In this document: one piece after another, positions 1 to 6,902 of the stretch
How the letters are laid out: each line of letters begins with the position of its first letter
How positions within the stretch are numbered: position 1 is the first letter of the stretch
NCBI GenBank assembly: GCA_025453735.1
Contig: JALOPY010000178.1
Coordinates: forward strand, 1-9,936
Length of the DNA: 9,936 bases
From: a bacterium
Lineage (GTDB): Bacteria; Zhuqueibacterota; Zhuqueibacteria; Thermofontimicrobiales; Thermofontimicrobiaceae
Reading direction: 5' to 3'
Notes under the pieces: generated by a model
Told to the model about the DNA's origin: nothing
Seen by the model: the letters and a program-made list of their open reading frames with translations, nothing else
The model's database searches: none
Translations under genes and position numbers: made by a program

Positions 1-40
1 AATTTATTTGTAATTTGTTTTTTGTTTATTGGAATTTTTT

Positions 41-45
41 AGGAG
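41..45 (+). promoter_or_regulatory. Ribosome-binding site deciding the start of the PorV-like gene
   Basis: AGGAG lies 8 bases before the ATG at 54. The frame is open further upstream to a TTG at 15, but that would add 13 residues ahead of a good signal peptide and would place this site inside the gene. The ATG at 54 is therefore the better start. Confidence 0.8.
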
Positions 46-53
46 ATCTTCTC

Positions 54-995
54 ATGAAAATAAAATTAACTCTGCTCTCAATAATCCTGATGACCAATAT
101 CGCATTGGCTCAATGGGACTATGGTTTTGATTTCAACAAAGCGGGCACGGCGGGATTGCAATTTCTGAAAATCGGAGTTGGCGCCAGGGAGAGCGCCATG
201 GGTGAAGCGGCGCTTGGTATTTCAAAAGGAGCCAATGCCATCTTCTGGAATCCAGCGGGCATCGCTTATGTTGCTAAAAGAGAGGTTTCATTTTCGTACA
301 GCGCGTGGATGCTGGAAATTAACCACAGCGCCACCGCTATTACGATGAATGTCAAAAAAGTCGGCACGATCGGCTTGAGCCTGATCTATATGGGCGTTCC
401 AGAATTTCAAGAGACAACGGTGCAAGCGCAGGATGGCACGGGCAGAATGGTCAGCGCTTATGACCTGGGAATCGGGTTGGCAATTGCCCGGCGATTTACC
501 GACAAGCTCTCCATGGGCGGGCAGGTCCGATATGTCAAAGAACAACTCGATCAGGATTCATTTTCCAATATTCTATTCGATATTGGTGCTATCTATTTTA
601 CCGGATTCCGTCATCTCAATATCTCAGTATGCGCTCAACATTTTGGGCCCGATATAAAAATGCTTCGGGATAAATTCAGAATGCCCCTGGCTTTCAAAGT
701 AGGACTGGCAGATGATCTGTTCCATTCTGAAAACCAACGATTGACCCTGGCGATCGACCTGGTTCATCCAACTGACAATACTGAACGGATGAATTTCGGA
801 ATGGAGTATGGTTTTTTCGATTGGCTGTTCCTGCGTGGCGGCTATCGCTTGAACGCTGATCTGGGAAATTGGTCTTTCGGCGCGGGATTGAAACAATCGC
901 TTATTGGAGTCAATGGCTCGGTGGATTATTCGTTCACTGATTACGGTGAGATTATGGGAGGAGTGAATCGGTTTTCGGTTTCATTCGGTTTTTAA
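54..995 (+). CDS. PorV/PorQ family outer-membrane beta-barrel protein
   Basis: This is a 313-residue exported protein of the PorV/PorQ (UPF0164, FadL-like barrel) type. Residues 1-19 form a signal peptide with a short Lys-containing start, a hydrophobic core and an A-L-A|Q cleavage site; no lipobox cysteine is present. Just after it comes the family hallmark: a GTAGLQFLKIGVGAR stretch, then AMGEA, then FWNPAGIA. The rest alternates short hydrophobic strands with turns, as expected for a barrel, and the protein ends in Phe within a VSFGF tail that suits an outer-membrane insertion signal. In Bacteroidota, PorV carries type IX secretion substrates; relatives elsewhere in FCB bacteria often have no known role. 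No other secretion gene is nearby, so a type IX role is not shown. A 142-base spacer separates it from the mannosidase gene, so it is probably its own unit or the end of an upstream one. Confidence 0.88.
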   Translation: MKIKLTLLSIILMTNIALAQWDYGFDFNKAGTAGLQFLKIGVGARESAMGEAALGISKGANAIFWNPAGIAYVAKREVSFSYSAWMLEINHSATAITMNVKKVGTIGLSLIYMGVPEFQETTVQAQDGTGRMVSAYDLGIGLAIARRFTDKLSMGGQVRYVKEQLDQDSFSNILFDIGAIYFTGFRHLNISVCAQHFGPDIKMLRDKFRMPLAFKVGLADDLFHSENQRLTLAIDLVHPTDNTERMNFGMEYGFFDWLFLRGGYRLNADLGNWSFGAGLKQSLIGVNGSVDYSFTDYGEIMGGVNRFSVSFGF

Positions 996-1137
996 AAAAA
1001 GTTGACCACAGAAATGAAACGCCACGGAATTGGTTTTTGAAGGGAATACCAAAATTCAATTTGCGAAATTAGGAAATTTAGCGTAATTAGCGGTCTAAAG
1101 ATTTTGTTTTATCAGGATTTTCAACAGGAGAAAATAC
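996..1137 (+). other. Spacer with degenerate A/T-rich tandem motif
   Basis: This 142-base spacer has no gene. Between 1063 and 1093 it contains three imperfect copies of a 9-10 base motif of the form GAAATTAG / GAAATTTAG / GTAATTAG, each flanked by GCG or CG in part. A stretch at 1004-1027 resembles the eroded intergenic filler common in environmental FCB genomes. No convincing terminator hairpin or promoter pair was found. Confidence 0.4.
1126..1130 (+). promoter_or_regulatory. Ribosome-binding site of the GH38 gene
   Basis: AGGAG sits 7 bases before the ATG at 1138. It supports that start and shows that the short N-terminus ahead of the catalytic HWDREW motif is real. Confidence 0.8.
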
Positions 1138-3840
1138 ATGCCCCAAAACTTTGAATTCCACGTCATCTCCAACACCCATTGGGATCGGGAGTGGCGTCAT
1201 CCGTTTCAGGAAACCCGAACGCATTTGGTCGAATTGATAGACTGGCTGTTACTTGAGATCAGGCCAGAAAATCGAGAGAAGTTAAAGAAACATATTTCAG
1301 AAGGGCGCTTGCTTGTTGGACCCTGGTACACCCTGCCCGAAATGAACACGGTCAGCGGCGAGGCGGTTGTGCGAAATCTGTTGCGGGGACATAAGATTGC
1401 CTCGGAATTTGGACGGGTGATGAAGATCGGTTACACGCCAACTTCTTATGGACAGCTTTCCCAGATCGCACAAATCTATTCGGGTTTTGGAATGAACGGC
1501 ATGATGTTCTATCGGGGCATCGTTCGTGAGGAATGCGACACCGAATATATTCTGGAAGCGCCTGATGGCAGTCGAATTTTGGGATTGCGGCTGAGCGCAC
1601 TGTTCAGTCGAGCCTCGTTCTGGATTCACCTGTTTCGAGCCACAATGTACGAAAATGCCTATCATGATGGATTCTATCGCTGGGAATCCGGCATGACGCC
1701 CTTCCGCCGCTGCGACATGCAAACAGGTGATCTTGATTATCGATTGTTAGAACCAACCTCATTGAATTATTTCAATACAGCCCTACTGGACGAAGGGATG
1801 AAAAATATCAAAGCCGATGTCGCCGCCGATGCCACAACGCCTTATCTGATTGTCATGGACGGCATGGATAGCGTGTTCCCCCATCCGAACACGATCAAAG
1901 TGATAGACTATTGTAACAGTAAGAATACAGGCGATGTCTATCTGCACAGTTCTTTTCCTGATGCCATCGAAAAAATTAAAACATCAGTGGATTGGAAAAA
2001 ATTGAAAGTGCTCAAAGGCGAGCGCCGGCATCCCAGCAAAGATAATTGGTTCAATCGATTTTTGAAAGATCAGATGTCCACCCGCCTGTATCAGAAGCAG
2101 ATTAATGCCCGAATGCAGACGTTGCTGGAAAAATGGGCGGAACCATATTCAACTTTCGCTTACCTGCTTGGTGAAGAATATCCAGAACAATACCTCGAAA
2201 TCGCCTGGAAAAACCTGCTCTCCAACCATCCGCACGACAGCATCACGGGCGTGAGTATGGACCAGGTTCATGAAAATATGCTCTATCGCTGGGATCAGGC
2301 AAAGCAAATCGGCGAGACTTTGACCAACAATAGTTTTGCTGCTTTGGCAAAACGAATCGATCTGTCGGATGCAGCGAAAGAAGATATTGCGGTCATCGCC
2401 TTTAATCCGTTGAATTATGAGCGGACGGAAATCGTTGAAGTCGAAGTGGATTTTCCAGCCGAACCGAAAAATAAATCAATGGAAATTTTCGATGCTGAGA
2501 CAAAGCAACCAGTTCCTTTTCAACTACAGGATCGCAAGGAATGGGGTTCGCTGGTGATGAATCCTTATGACATTCCTTCGCCATTTTACACCCGTCGTTT
2601 CAAATTCGCTTTTGAAGCGGCAAATGTCCCAGCATCAGGCTATCGAACGTTTATTGTGAAATCGAAAGCTAGTGAGCTGGTGAATTTTGGCTCGATGCTG
2701 ACGGCGAACAATGTAATGGAAAATGAATTTCTACGAGTCAAATTTAATGCCAATGGCACATTTGATTTGACCCATAAAACAACAGGACGCCTATTTTCCA
2801 ATTGCCATTTTTTTGAGGACGATGCCGAAGCCGGCGATCCCTGGACTCGAATCGAACCGCTGCAAAATCGAAAAATATCTTCGTTGGGCTGCGCAGCTCA
2901 CATTAGCGTTATTGAAGAAGGCGAACTGCAAACCACTTTCAAAGTGGATATTGAAATGCAAGTTCCAAAAGGATTGGTCGATGGGAAACGCCGTCGCAGC
3001 GATGAATTGATTTCGCTGCCGATATCTTCGCTCATCACGCTACGCAAAGGAAATCCAAGACTCGACATCGTCACGACTTTTGAAAACCAGGCAATGGATC
3101 ATCGGCTGCGCGCTTGCTTCCCCAGCGAGGTGAATTCCAAAACAGTTGACGTTGAAACGGCTTTCGATGTGGTGAGACGAACTATCGAGCTGCCCGACAC
3201 TCGTGATTGGGTGGAGCCAGCGACAGGGACTCAGCCCCATCTCTCATTTTTTGATATTTCAGATAAACAGGGCGGATTGGCAGTGATCAGTCATGGTTTG
3301 GTCGAATACGAGGTTCAGGATAATGAAACTCGTACAATGATTTTGACGCTGTTGAAAGGCTTGCGCTATCCGAAAGTTGGCTTGCCGCCAGAGCGAGTCG
3401 AACGTCTGGAGCAGATTGGCAGCCAGTGCCTGGGCAAACACACGTCATTCTATGCGCTGTATCCGCACGAAGGAAATTGGGAAACAGGAAAGGTGTTCGA
3501 ATATTCTTATCGCCATTTCACACCGCTGAAATTGGTACAATGTGGGACTTCTCCTGGTGAATTGCCAAAGAGTTTGCAGCTTTTAAAAATTGAACCCGAA
3601 GAGCTGATCCTCAGCGCTGTAAAAAAATGTGAAACACGGGATTCAGTAATTGTGAGATTTTTTAATCCGACTGAAAAAGATTTAACAGGGGAAATAATAT
3701 GTTGGAAGCCAATTCAAAAAGCGTGGCTAACCAATTTAAATGAGGAGCGAGAAGAAGAGTTGCTTGTTGATAACAATGGATTTGTGGAGATGAAAGTGGG
3801 GCATAAAAAAATTATGACGCTTGAATTAGCTTTTGGATAA
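1138..3840 (+). CDS. GH38 alpha-mannosidase homologue with altered active site
   Basis: This 900-residue protein has the GH38 architecture: an N-terminal catalytic barrel, a helical middle domain and a C-terminal beta-sandwich. Family members are zinc-dependent retaining alpha-mannosidases; the nearest one recalled is MngB-type mannosylglycerate hydrolase. Visible landmarks are H14 and D16 in THWDREW (zinc ligands), GPWYTLPE at 61-68, VSGEAVVRN at 72-80, MDGMD at 240-244 (acid/base region), NHPHDSITG at 363-371 with the expected zinc-ligand His, and a DHRLR segment in the sandwich. Two things are odd. Where the family has GYxPDSFG, with Asp as nucleophile and zinc ligand, this protein has GYTPTSYG at 98-105, with Thr102. 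Also, L37-L39 runs straight into EIRPENR at 40-46, skipping about 25 residues that in MngB contain the LDGQT...LEDY strand. No signal peptide is present, so it is cytosolic. Family membership is certain; mannosidase activity is doubtful. Confidence 0.9.
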   Translation: MPQNFEFHVISNTHWDREWRHPFQETRTHLVELIDWLLLEIRPENREKLKKHISEGRLLVGPWYTLPEMNTVSGEAVVRNLLRGHKIASEFGRVMKIGYTPTSYGQLSQIAQIYSGFGMNGMMFYRGIVREECDTEYILEAPDGSRILGLRLSALFSRASFWIHLFRATMYENAYHDGFYRWESGMTPFRRCDMQTGDLDYRLLEPTSLNYFNTALLDEGMKNIKADVAADATTPYLIVMDGMDSVFPHPNTIKVIDYCNSKNTGDVYLHSSFPDAIEKIKTSVDWKKLKVLKGERRHPSKDNWFNRFLKDQMSTRLYQKQINARMQTLLEKWAEPYSTFAYLLGEEYPEQYLEIAWKNLLSNHPHDSITGVSMDQVHENMLYRWDQAKQIGETLTNNSFAALAKRIDLSDAAKEDIAVIAFNPLNYERTEIVEVEVDFPAEPKNKSMEIFDAETKQPVPFQLQDRKEWGSLVMNPYDIPSPFYTRRFKFAFEAANVPASGYRTFIVKSKASELVNFGSMLTANNVMENEFLRVKFNANGTFDLTHKTTGRLFSNCHFFEDDAEAGDPWTRIEPLQNRKISSLGCAAHISVIEEGELQTTFKVDIEMQVPKGLVDGKRRRSDELISLPISSLITLRKGNPRLDIVTTFENQAMDHRLRACFPSEVNSKTVDVETAFDVVRRTIELPDTRDWVEPATGTQPHLSFFDISDKQGGLAVISHGLVEYEVQDNETRTMILTLLKGLRYPKVGLPPERVERLEQIGSQCLGKHTSFYALYPHEGNWETGKVFEYSYRHFTPLKLVQCGTSPGELPKSLQLLKIEPEELILSAVKKCETRDSVIVRFFNPTEKDLTGEIICWKPIQKAWLTNLNEEREEELLVDNNGFVEMKVGHKKIMTLELAFG

Positions 3841-3971
3841 TTTTTTTTACTTCAGACGCTAAGGCGCCGAGGATTCATTAGAAATTATCATTAGCCTTTT
3901 AAACTTAACTTCACCTTTGCGTCTCTGCGCCTTGCGGTTTAGGAATCATTTAAATTCATACTCTTGAAAAA
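3841..3971 (+). repeat. Spacer with inverted repeat AAGGCGC / GCGCCTT
   Basis: This 131-base spacer has no gene. AAGGCGC at 3861-3867 is repeated inverted as GCGCCTT at 3927-3933. The wider arms (from about 3856 and to about 3938) also match imperfectly, being variants of one CGCWAAGGCGCMGAGGA-like unit in opposite orientation about 60 bases apart. It starts with a run of 8 T directly after the GH38 stop codon. The unit resembles intergenic repeats seen in many environmental genomes, from memory; no open reading frame or RNA gene was recognised. Confidence 0.5.
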
Positions 3972-5009
3972 ATGAAAAAGAAAGATCTTCTAATAGATAA
4001 GGCCCGTGATCTTGGTCTTTTGTTCACCGAGAACAACGTCAAAATGATCGGTCAGGATGCTGCCTATTCGATACAGATTAATTCCAGGGAAGCGCTCTGG
4101 GTTTTTGGCGATACCTTCGTTGGCACCTTCGATGAAACGGGCAAAAGGATCATCGAGCAGATGCCGAACAATACGGGATTAATTTGTCAATCAAAGGATG
4201 CTGCCTCAGGTTTGACTGATTTTGCTTACCTGACAAATGCATCGGGTGAGTTGCGGCAGCTTATTCCGTTATTACCCGACGAAAATCCAGAAGTCTATCG
4301 CATCTGGGCGATGCATGGGTGCTGCATTAATAATAAAGTCTATTTGTTTTATATTCGAGTTCGCATCCTTCCCGAAGGGCAATGGCCCTACAAATTTGAC
4401 GTGGCAGGAAGCGGCTTAGCAGTTGCGAACTATCCCGAGCTGATTTTTCGGCGGCTTGAAGAAAATAACTCGGCAATTTTATGGCAAAAAGATGAGCCGC
4501 TATTTGGCGTTGCCGTTTTGCCCGTGAAGCAAGATGGGTTGGTGTATGTTTATGGCTCCTATTATAAAGATTGGAACCACTACTGCGCTTTAGCCCGAGT
4601 CCCTTTTGACAGCCTGGAATATATTTCGTACTATGAATATCTCATCTCTCCCAAGCCAGAATGGAGCGTTGATCGAACCAAAGCCATTTCGATCATGGAA
4701 GGAATGCCGACCGAAATGTCGGTTTCGTACAATGCTTATTTGGGATGCTATCTGGCGATTCATTCATTAGAAACAACTGGCAAAATAGTTGGACGAACGG
4801 CGCCGCATCCCTGGGGACCCTGGAGCGATCCTGTCGTATTGTGGACACCGAAAGTTTCACTCCGCAATCCTTTGGTTTATAATGGCCCGTTGATTTATGC
4901 GGGAAAAGAGCATCCCGAATTAGCGAAAGAAAATGGGCGGATTATTTATTTGACGTGTGTTGAGTTTGAGGAGTATTATCCGAGGTTGATTGAAGTCACC
5001 TTGAAATAG
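3972..5009 (+). CDS. DUF4185-type beta-propeller protein (glycosidase-like)
   Basis: This 345-residue protein fits the DUF4185 five-bladed propeller family. Key elements are D29 in GQDAAYSI, the blade motif LWVFGDTFVG at 42-51 with D47, a HGCCINNKVYLFY strand near 115-127, a glutamate-rich MEGMPTEMSVSYN segment at 242-254 and GRTAPHPWGPWSDP at 274-287, the last typical of five-bladed glycosidase propellers such as GH43/GH130. DUF4185 members from mycobacteria were shown to be endo-D-arabinanases (GH183); whether this distant member shares activity or substrate is unknown. There is no signal peptide or membrane segment, so it should be cytosolic unless exported by a non-classical route. The ATG has only a weak ribosome-binding site. 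The stop lies 12 bases before the first ABC gene, so the two are very likely co-transcribed. A second protein of this type begins at 9728. Confidence 0.75.
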   Translation: MKKKDLLIDKARDLGLLFTENNVKMIGQDAAYSIQINSREALWVFGDTFVGTFDETGKRIIEQMPNNTGLICQSKDAASGLTDFAYLTNASGELRQLIPLLPDENPEVYRIWAMHGCCINNKVYLFYIRVRILPEGQWPYKFDVAGSGLAVANYPELIFRRLEENNSAILWQKDEPLFGVAVLPVKQDGLVYVYGSYYKDWNHYCALARVPFDSLEYISYYEYLISPKPEWSVDRTKAISIMEGMPTEMSVSYNAYLGCYLAIHSLETTGKIVGRTAPHPWGPWSDPVVLWTPKVSLRNPLVYNGPLIYAGKEHPELAKENGRIIYLTCVEFEEYYPRLIEVTLK

Positions 5010-5016
5010 GAAGAAG
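5008..5016 (+). promoter_or_regulatory. Ribosome-binding site supporting a TTG start
   Basis: AGGAAGAAG overlaps the stop codon of the propeller gene and ends 5 bases before the TTG at 5022. No ATG occurs in frame until about residue 68, inside the membrane domain. TTG is therefore the most likely start of the first ABC gene, and its translation is probably coupled to the gene before it. Confidence 0.6.
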
Positions 5017-5021
5017 CATAA

Positions 5022-6788
5022 TTGACAGAATTCGCAAAGCACAGCCAATTAAAACTCCTGGTGAAGTTATTTCGGTACGTTATCCCTTACTGGAGCAAAT
5101 ATCTATTGATTATTCTCCTGCAATTCATCCAGGGGACAATCCATGCGTTGCCGATTATATTGCTTTCCAGGCTTCCGCTTTTCATCGGAACAGGTCGAGC
5201 TGACGATTATATCAAATTTTGCATGCTGATGTTGCTCCCAGCCTTTCTATTTCGATATGTTATTTTTGAAAGCTTGTTGAATACCTTGAATTGGTACATC
5301 GGTCTAAAATTATCGCTGAAATTCAGGCAGGTGCTCTATCGCCATCTGGAATCGCTGTCGCTCAGTTTTTACCAGACCCGACCTGTGGGCGAACATATCT
5401 ATCGAGCCAATGTTGACATCGACTCATTTATCCCGCTATTCAATAATCCATTGAGTGGCTTCCCCATGCTCATTTCCAGCATTTACCAGACCATTTTAAT
5501 GGCGTATCTCATTTCCATTGCAGGACCAGAAATACTTTTCTACCTGGCGCTTATTTTGATTCCGATTTATTCCCTGGTGCATGTTCTGTACAGCACAGTT
5601 CGCAGATTGGATTATAAAAAACGAGCCCGAGCCCAGGAGCTTACGGCAACTCTGCGGGACAGTATCGCTGGCATTCGGGTAATCAAGGCATTTGATCGGG
5701 TGAAATTTACCGTGCGACGTTATTTTAGAGCGCTGGCTCAATATTTGAAATCAACCCAGGCAGCCTATCTCATGCAACTATTGGTCGCTGACCTGGTTCG
5801 AACATCGCCAGTCCATATTATCTGGCCCCTGTCGCTACCTTTTTTCGCTTACCTGGCTTTAAAAGGAAAAATCCCAATTATCAGTTGGTTCGGTATTATC
5901 ATTTTTTCACGGCAGATGCTCTATTTTCTGGATCTCACGTTCAGCTTTTTTCAAAAACTCCGACTTTACACCGTGCCAGTGCAGCGCTATTTCGAGACGC
6001 TGGACATTCAGCCCGAAATCATTGAGCCTGGCGACGCTAAAAAGTTGGCTGATCTCAGGGGCGAACTGGAATTCAATGCCGTCGATTTTGCTTATCAACC
6101 AGGCTTTCCGATCCTGAAGAATATCTCATTTAAATTAGAGCCAGGCAAAAAGCTGGCCATCATCGGTGCGAGCGGTGCAGGCAAAAGCACCATCGCCAAT
6201 CTGGCGCTGCGGCTTTATGATCCCAATAATGGCAAAATCAAAATTGACCAGGAAAATCTCAGGCAAATAAATATGCGATCGGTATTGGCGCAAACGGGAG
6301 TGATCTTGCAGGATACTTTTCTGTTCGGTGGGACGATTCGAGATAATATTCGTTACGCCAATCCCAACGCCACTGATGAAGAGGTGATTCAAGCTGCCAG
6401 AGATGCTGGAATTCATAACGATATTTCGGAGCTGCCTGGCGGCTATGATATGGATGCGGCAGAAGGCGCTAATCTTTCTGGGGGACAAAAGCAGCGCATC
6501 GCCATCGCCCGTGCGTTGATTAAAAAGCCGAGATTACTTTTTCTTGACGAGGCAACTTCTTCTCTGGACACTGTTACCGAAGATGCCATCATCAAAACAC
6601 TGCGGCAAAATTTTCAAAAAATCACCACAATCATTATTTCCCATCGAATCAATTTGATCACCGATGCGGATGAAATTATTGTGCTCGACAAAGGGGAGAT
6701 TGTTGAGCGTGGTAAACACGATGATTTGATTCAGAATAAAAAATTGTATTATCAGTTTTATCGACAGCAAATAGATTTTGAGACTTAA
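5022..6788 (+). CDS. ABC transporter half, membrane domain fused to ATPase (first of pair)
   Basis: This 588-residue half-transporter has the exporter (type IV, MsbA-like) layout. Hydrophobic segments lie at about 27-48, 64-84, 148-167, 170-191, 262-280 and 284-303, followed by a nucleotide-binding domain from about 345. All ATPase motifs are intact: A-loop Tyr in DFAYQP, Walker A GASGAGKS at 382-389, Q-loop LQDTFLF, signature LSGGQKQR at 485-492, Walker B with LFLDE ending in catalytic E510, D-loop SSLD and the switch His541. A QTRPVGEHIYR motif at 118-128 precedes an NVDIDS coupling region and is shared with the second ABC protein, so the two are paralogues that probably form a heterodimer in the inner membrane. 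The start is TTG, 12 bases after the propeller gene. Substrate and direction are not shown by sequence; the linked adaptor-like gene argues for export. Confidence 0.93.
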   Translation: MTEFAKHSQLKLLVKLFRYVIPYWSKYLLIILLQFIQGTIHALPIILLSRLPLFIGTGRADDYIKFCMLMLLPAFLFRYVIFESLLNTLNWYIGLKLSLKFRQVLYRHLESLSLSFYQTRPVGEHIYRANVDIDSFIPLFNNPLSGFPMLISSIYQTILMAYLISIAGPEILFYLALILIPIYSLVHVLYSTVRRLDYKKRARAQELTATLRDSIAGIRVIKAFDRVKFTVRRYFRALAQYLKSTQAAYLMQLLVADLVRTSPVHIIWPLSLPFFAYLALKGKIPIISWFGIIIFSRQMLYFLDLTFSFFQKLRLYTVPVQRYFETLDIQPEIIEPGDAKKLADLRGELEFNAVDFAYQPGFPILKNISFKLEPGKKLAIIGASGAGKSTIANLALRLYDPNNGKIKIDQENLRQINMRSVLAQTGVILQDTFLFGGTIRDNIRYANPNATDEEVIQAARDAGIHNDISELPGGYDMDAAEGANLSGGQKQRIAIARALIKKPRLLFLDEATSSLDTVTEDAIIKTLRQNFQKITTIIISHRINLITDADEIIVLDKGEIVERGKHDDLIQNKKLYYQFYRQQIDFET

Positions 6789-6795
6789 GCAGATT

Positions 6796-6847
6796 GGAGT
6801 GCGGTGCCTTTATGCACCGCTTGCAATGCATAAAGGCATTGCACTCC
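6796..6847 (+). repeat. Double palindrome (REP-like) between the two ABC genes
   Basis: Arms 6796-6816 and 6827-6847 are 21 bases each around a 10-base loop and pair along their whole length, with only two G-T (G-U in RNA) pairs. Each half is also a palindrome by itself: GCGGTGC/GCACCGC at 6801-6807 and 6814-6820, and GCAATGC/GCATTGC at 6824-6830 and 6835-6841, each with a 6-base loop. It lies 7 bases after the stop of the first ABC gene and is followed by a T-rich stretch. It could act as a partial terminator or mRNA-stabilising element, or be a copy of a dispersed REP/MITE-like repeat. Copy number cannot be judged from this window. Confidence 0.85.
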
Positions 6848-6902
6848 TCTTTTGTGTATATTTCTTTTAATAATTCAAAGCCGATTTATTTGACTTAAAA
6901 AA

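Noticed and set aside
15..53. Upstream extension of the PorV-like gene from a TTG codon
   Set aside because: It would add residues before a good signal peptide and include the AGGAG ribosome-binding site; the ATG at 54 is better.
1..53. Bacteroidota-style promoter (TTTG / TAnnTTTG) in the T-rich leader
   Set aside because: TTTG words occur but no exact TAnnTTTG with proper spacing to a -33 element; the upstream part lies outside the window.
1297..1722. Minus-strand open frame inside the GH38 gene
   Set aside because: It lies fully within a well-supported gene, lacks a ribosome-binding site and has no recognisable domain; a reading-frame shadow.
3805..3848. Rho-independent terminator from AAAAAAATTAT / ATAATTTTTTT at the end of the GH38 gene
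   Set aside because: The 11-base arms are A/T only and overlap the coding end, so the stem would be too weak; likely chance in an A/T-rich tract.
6135..6488. Minus-strand open frame opposite the ATPase domain of the first ABC gene
   Set aside because: It is antisense to conserved Walker A and signature motifs and shows no protein-like features of its own.
6848..6902. Small RNA or riboswitch upstream of the second ABC gene
   Set aside because: Apart from the palindrome before it, the stretch is plain A/T-rich sequence with no known riboswitch core.
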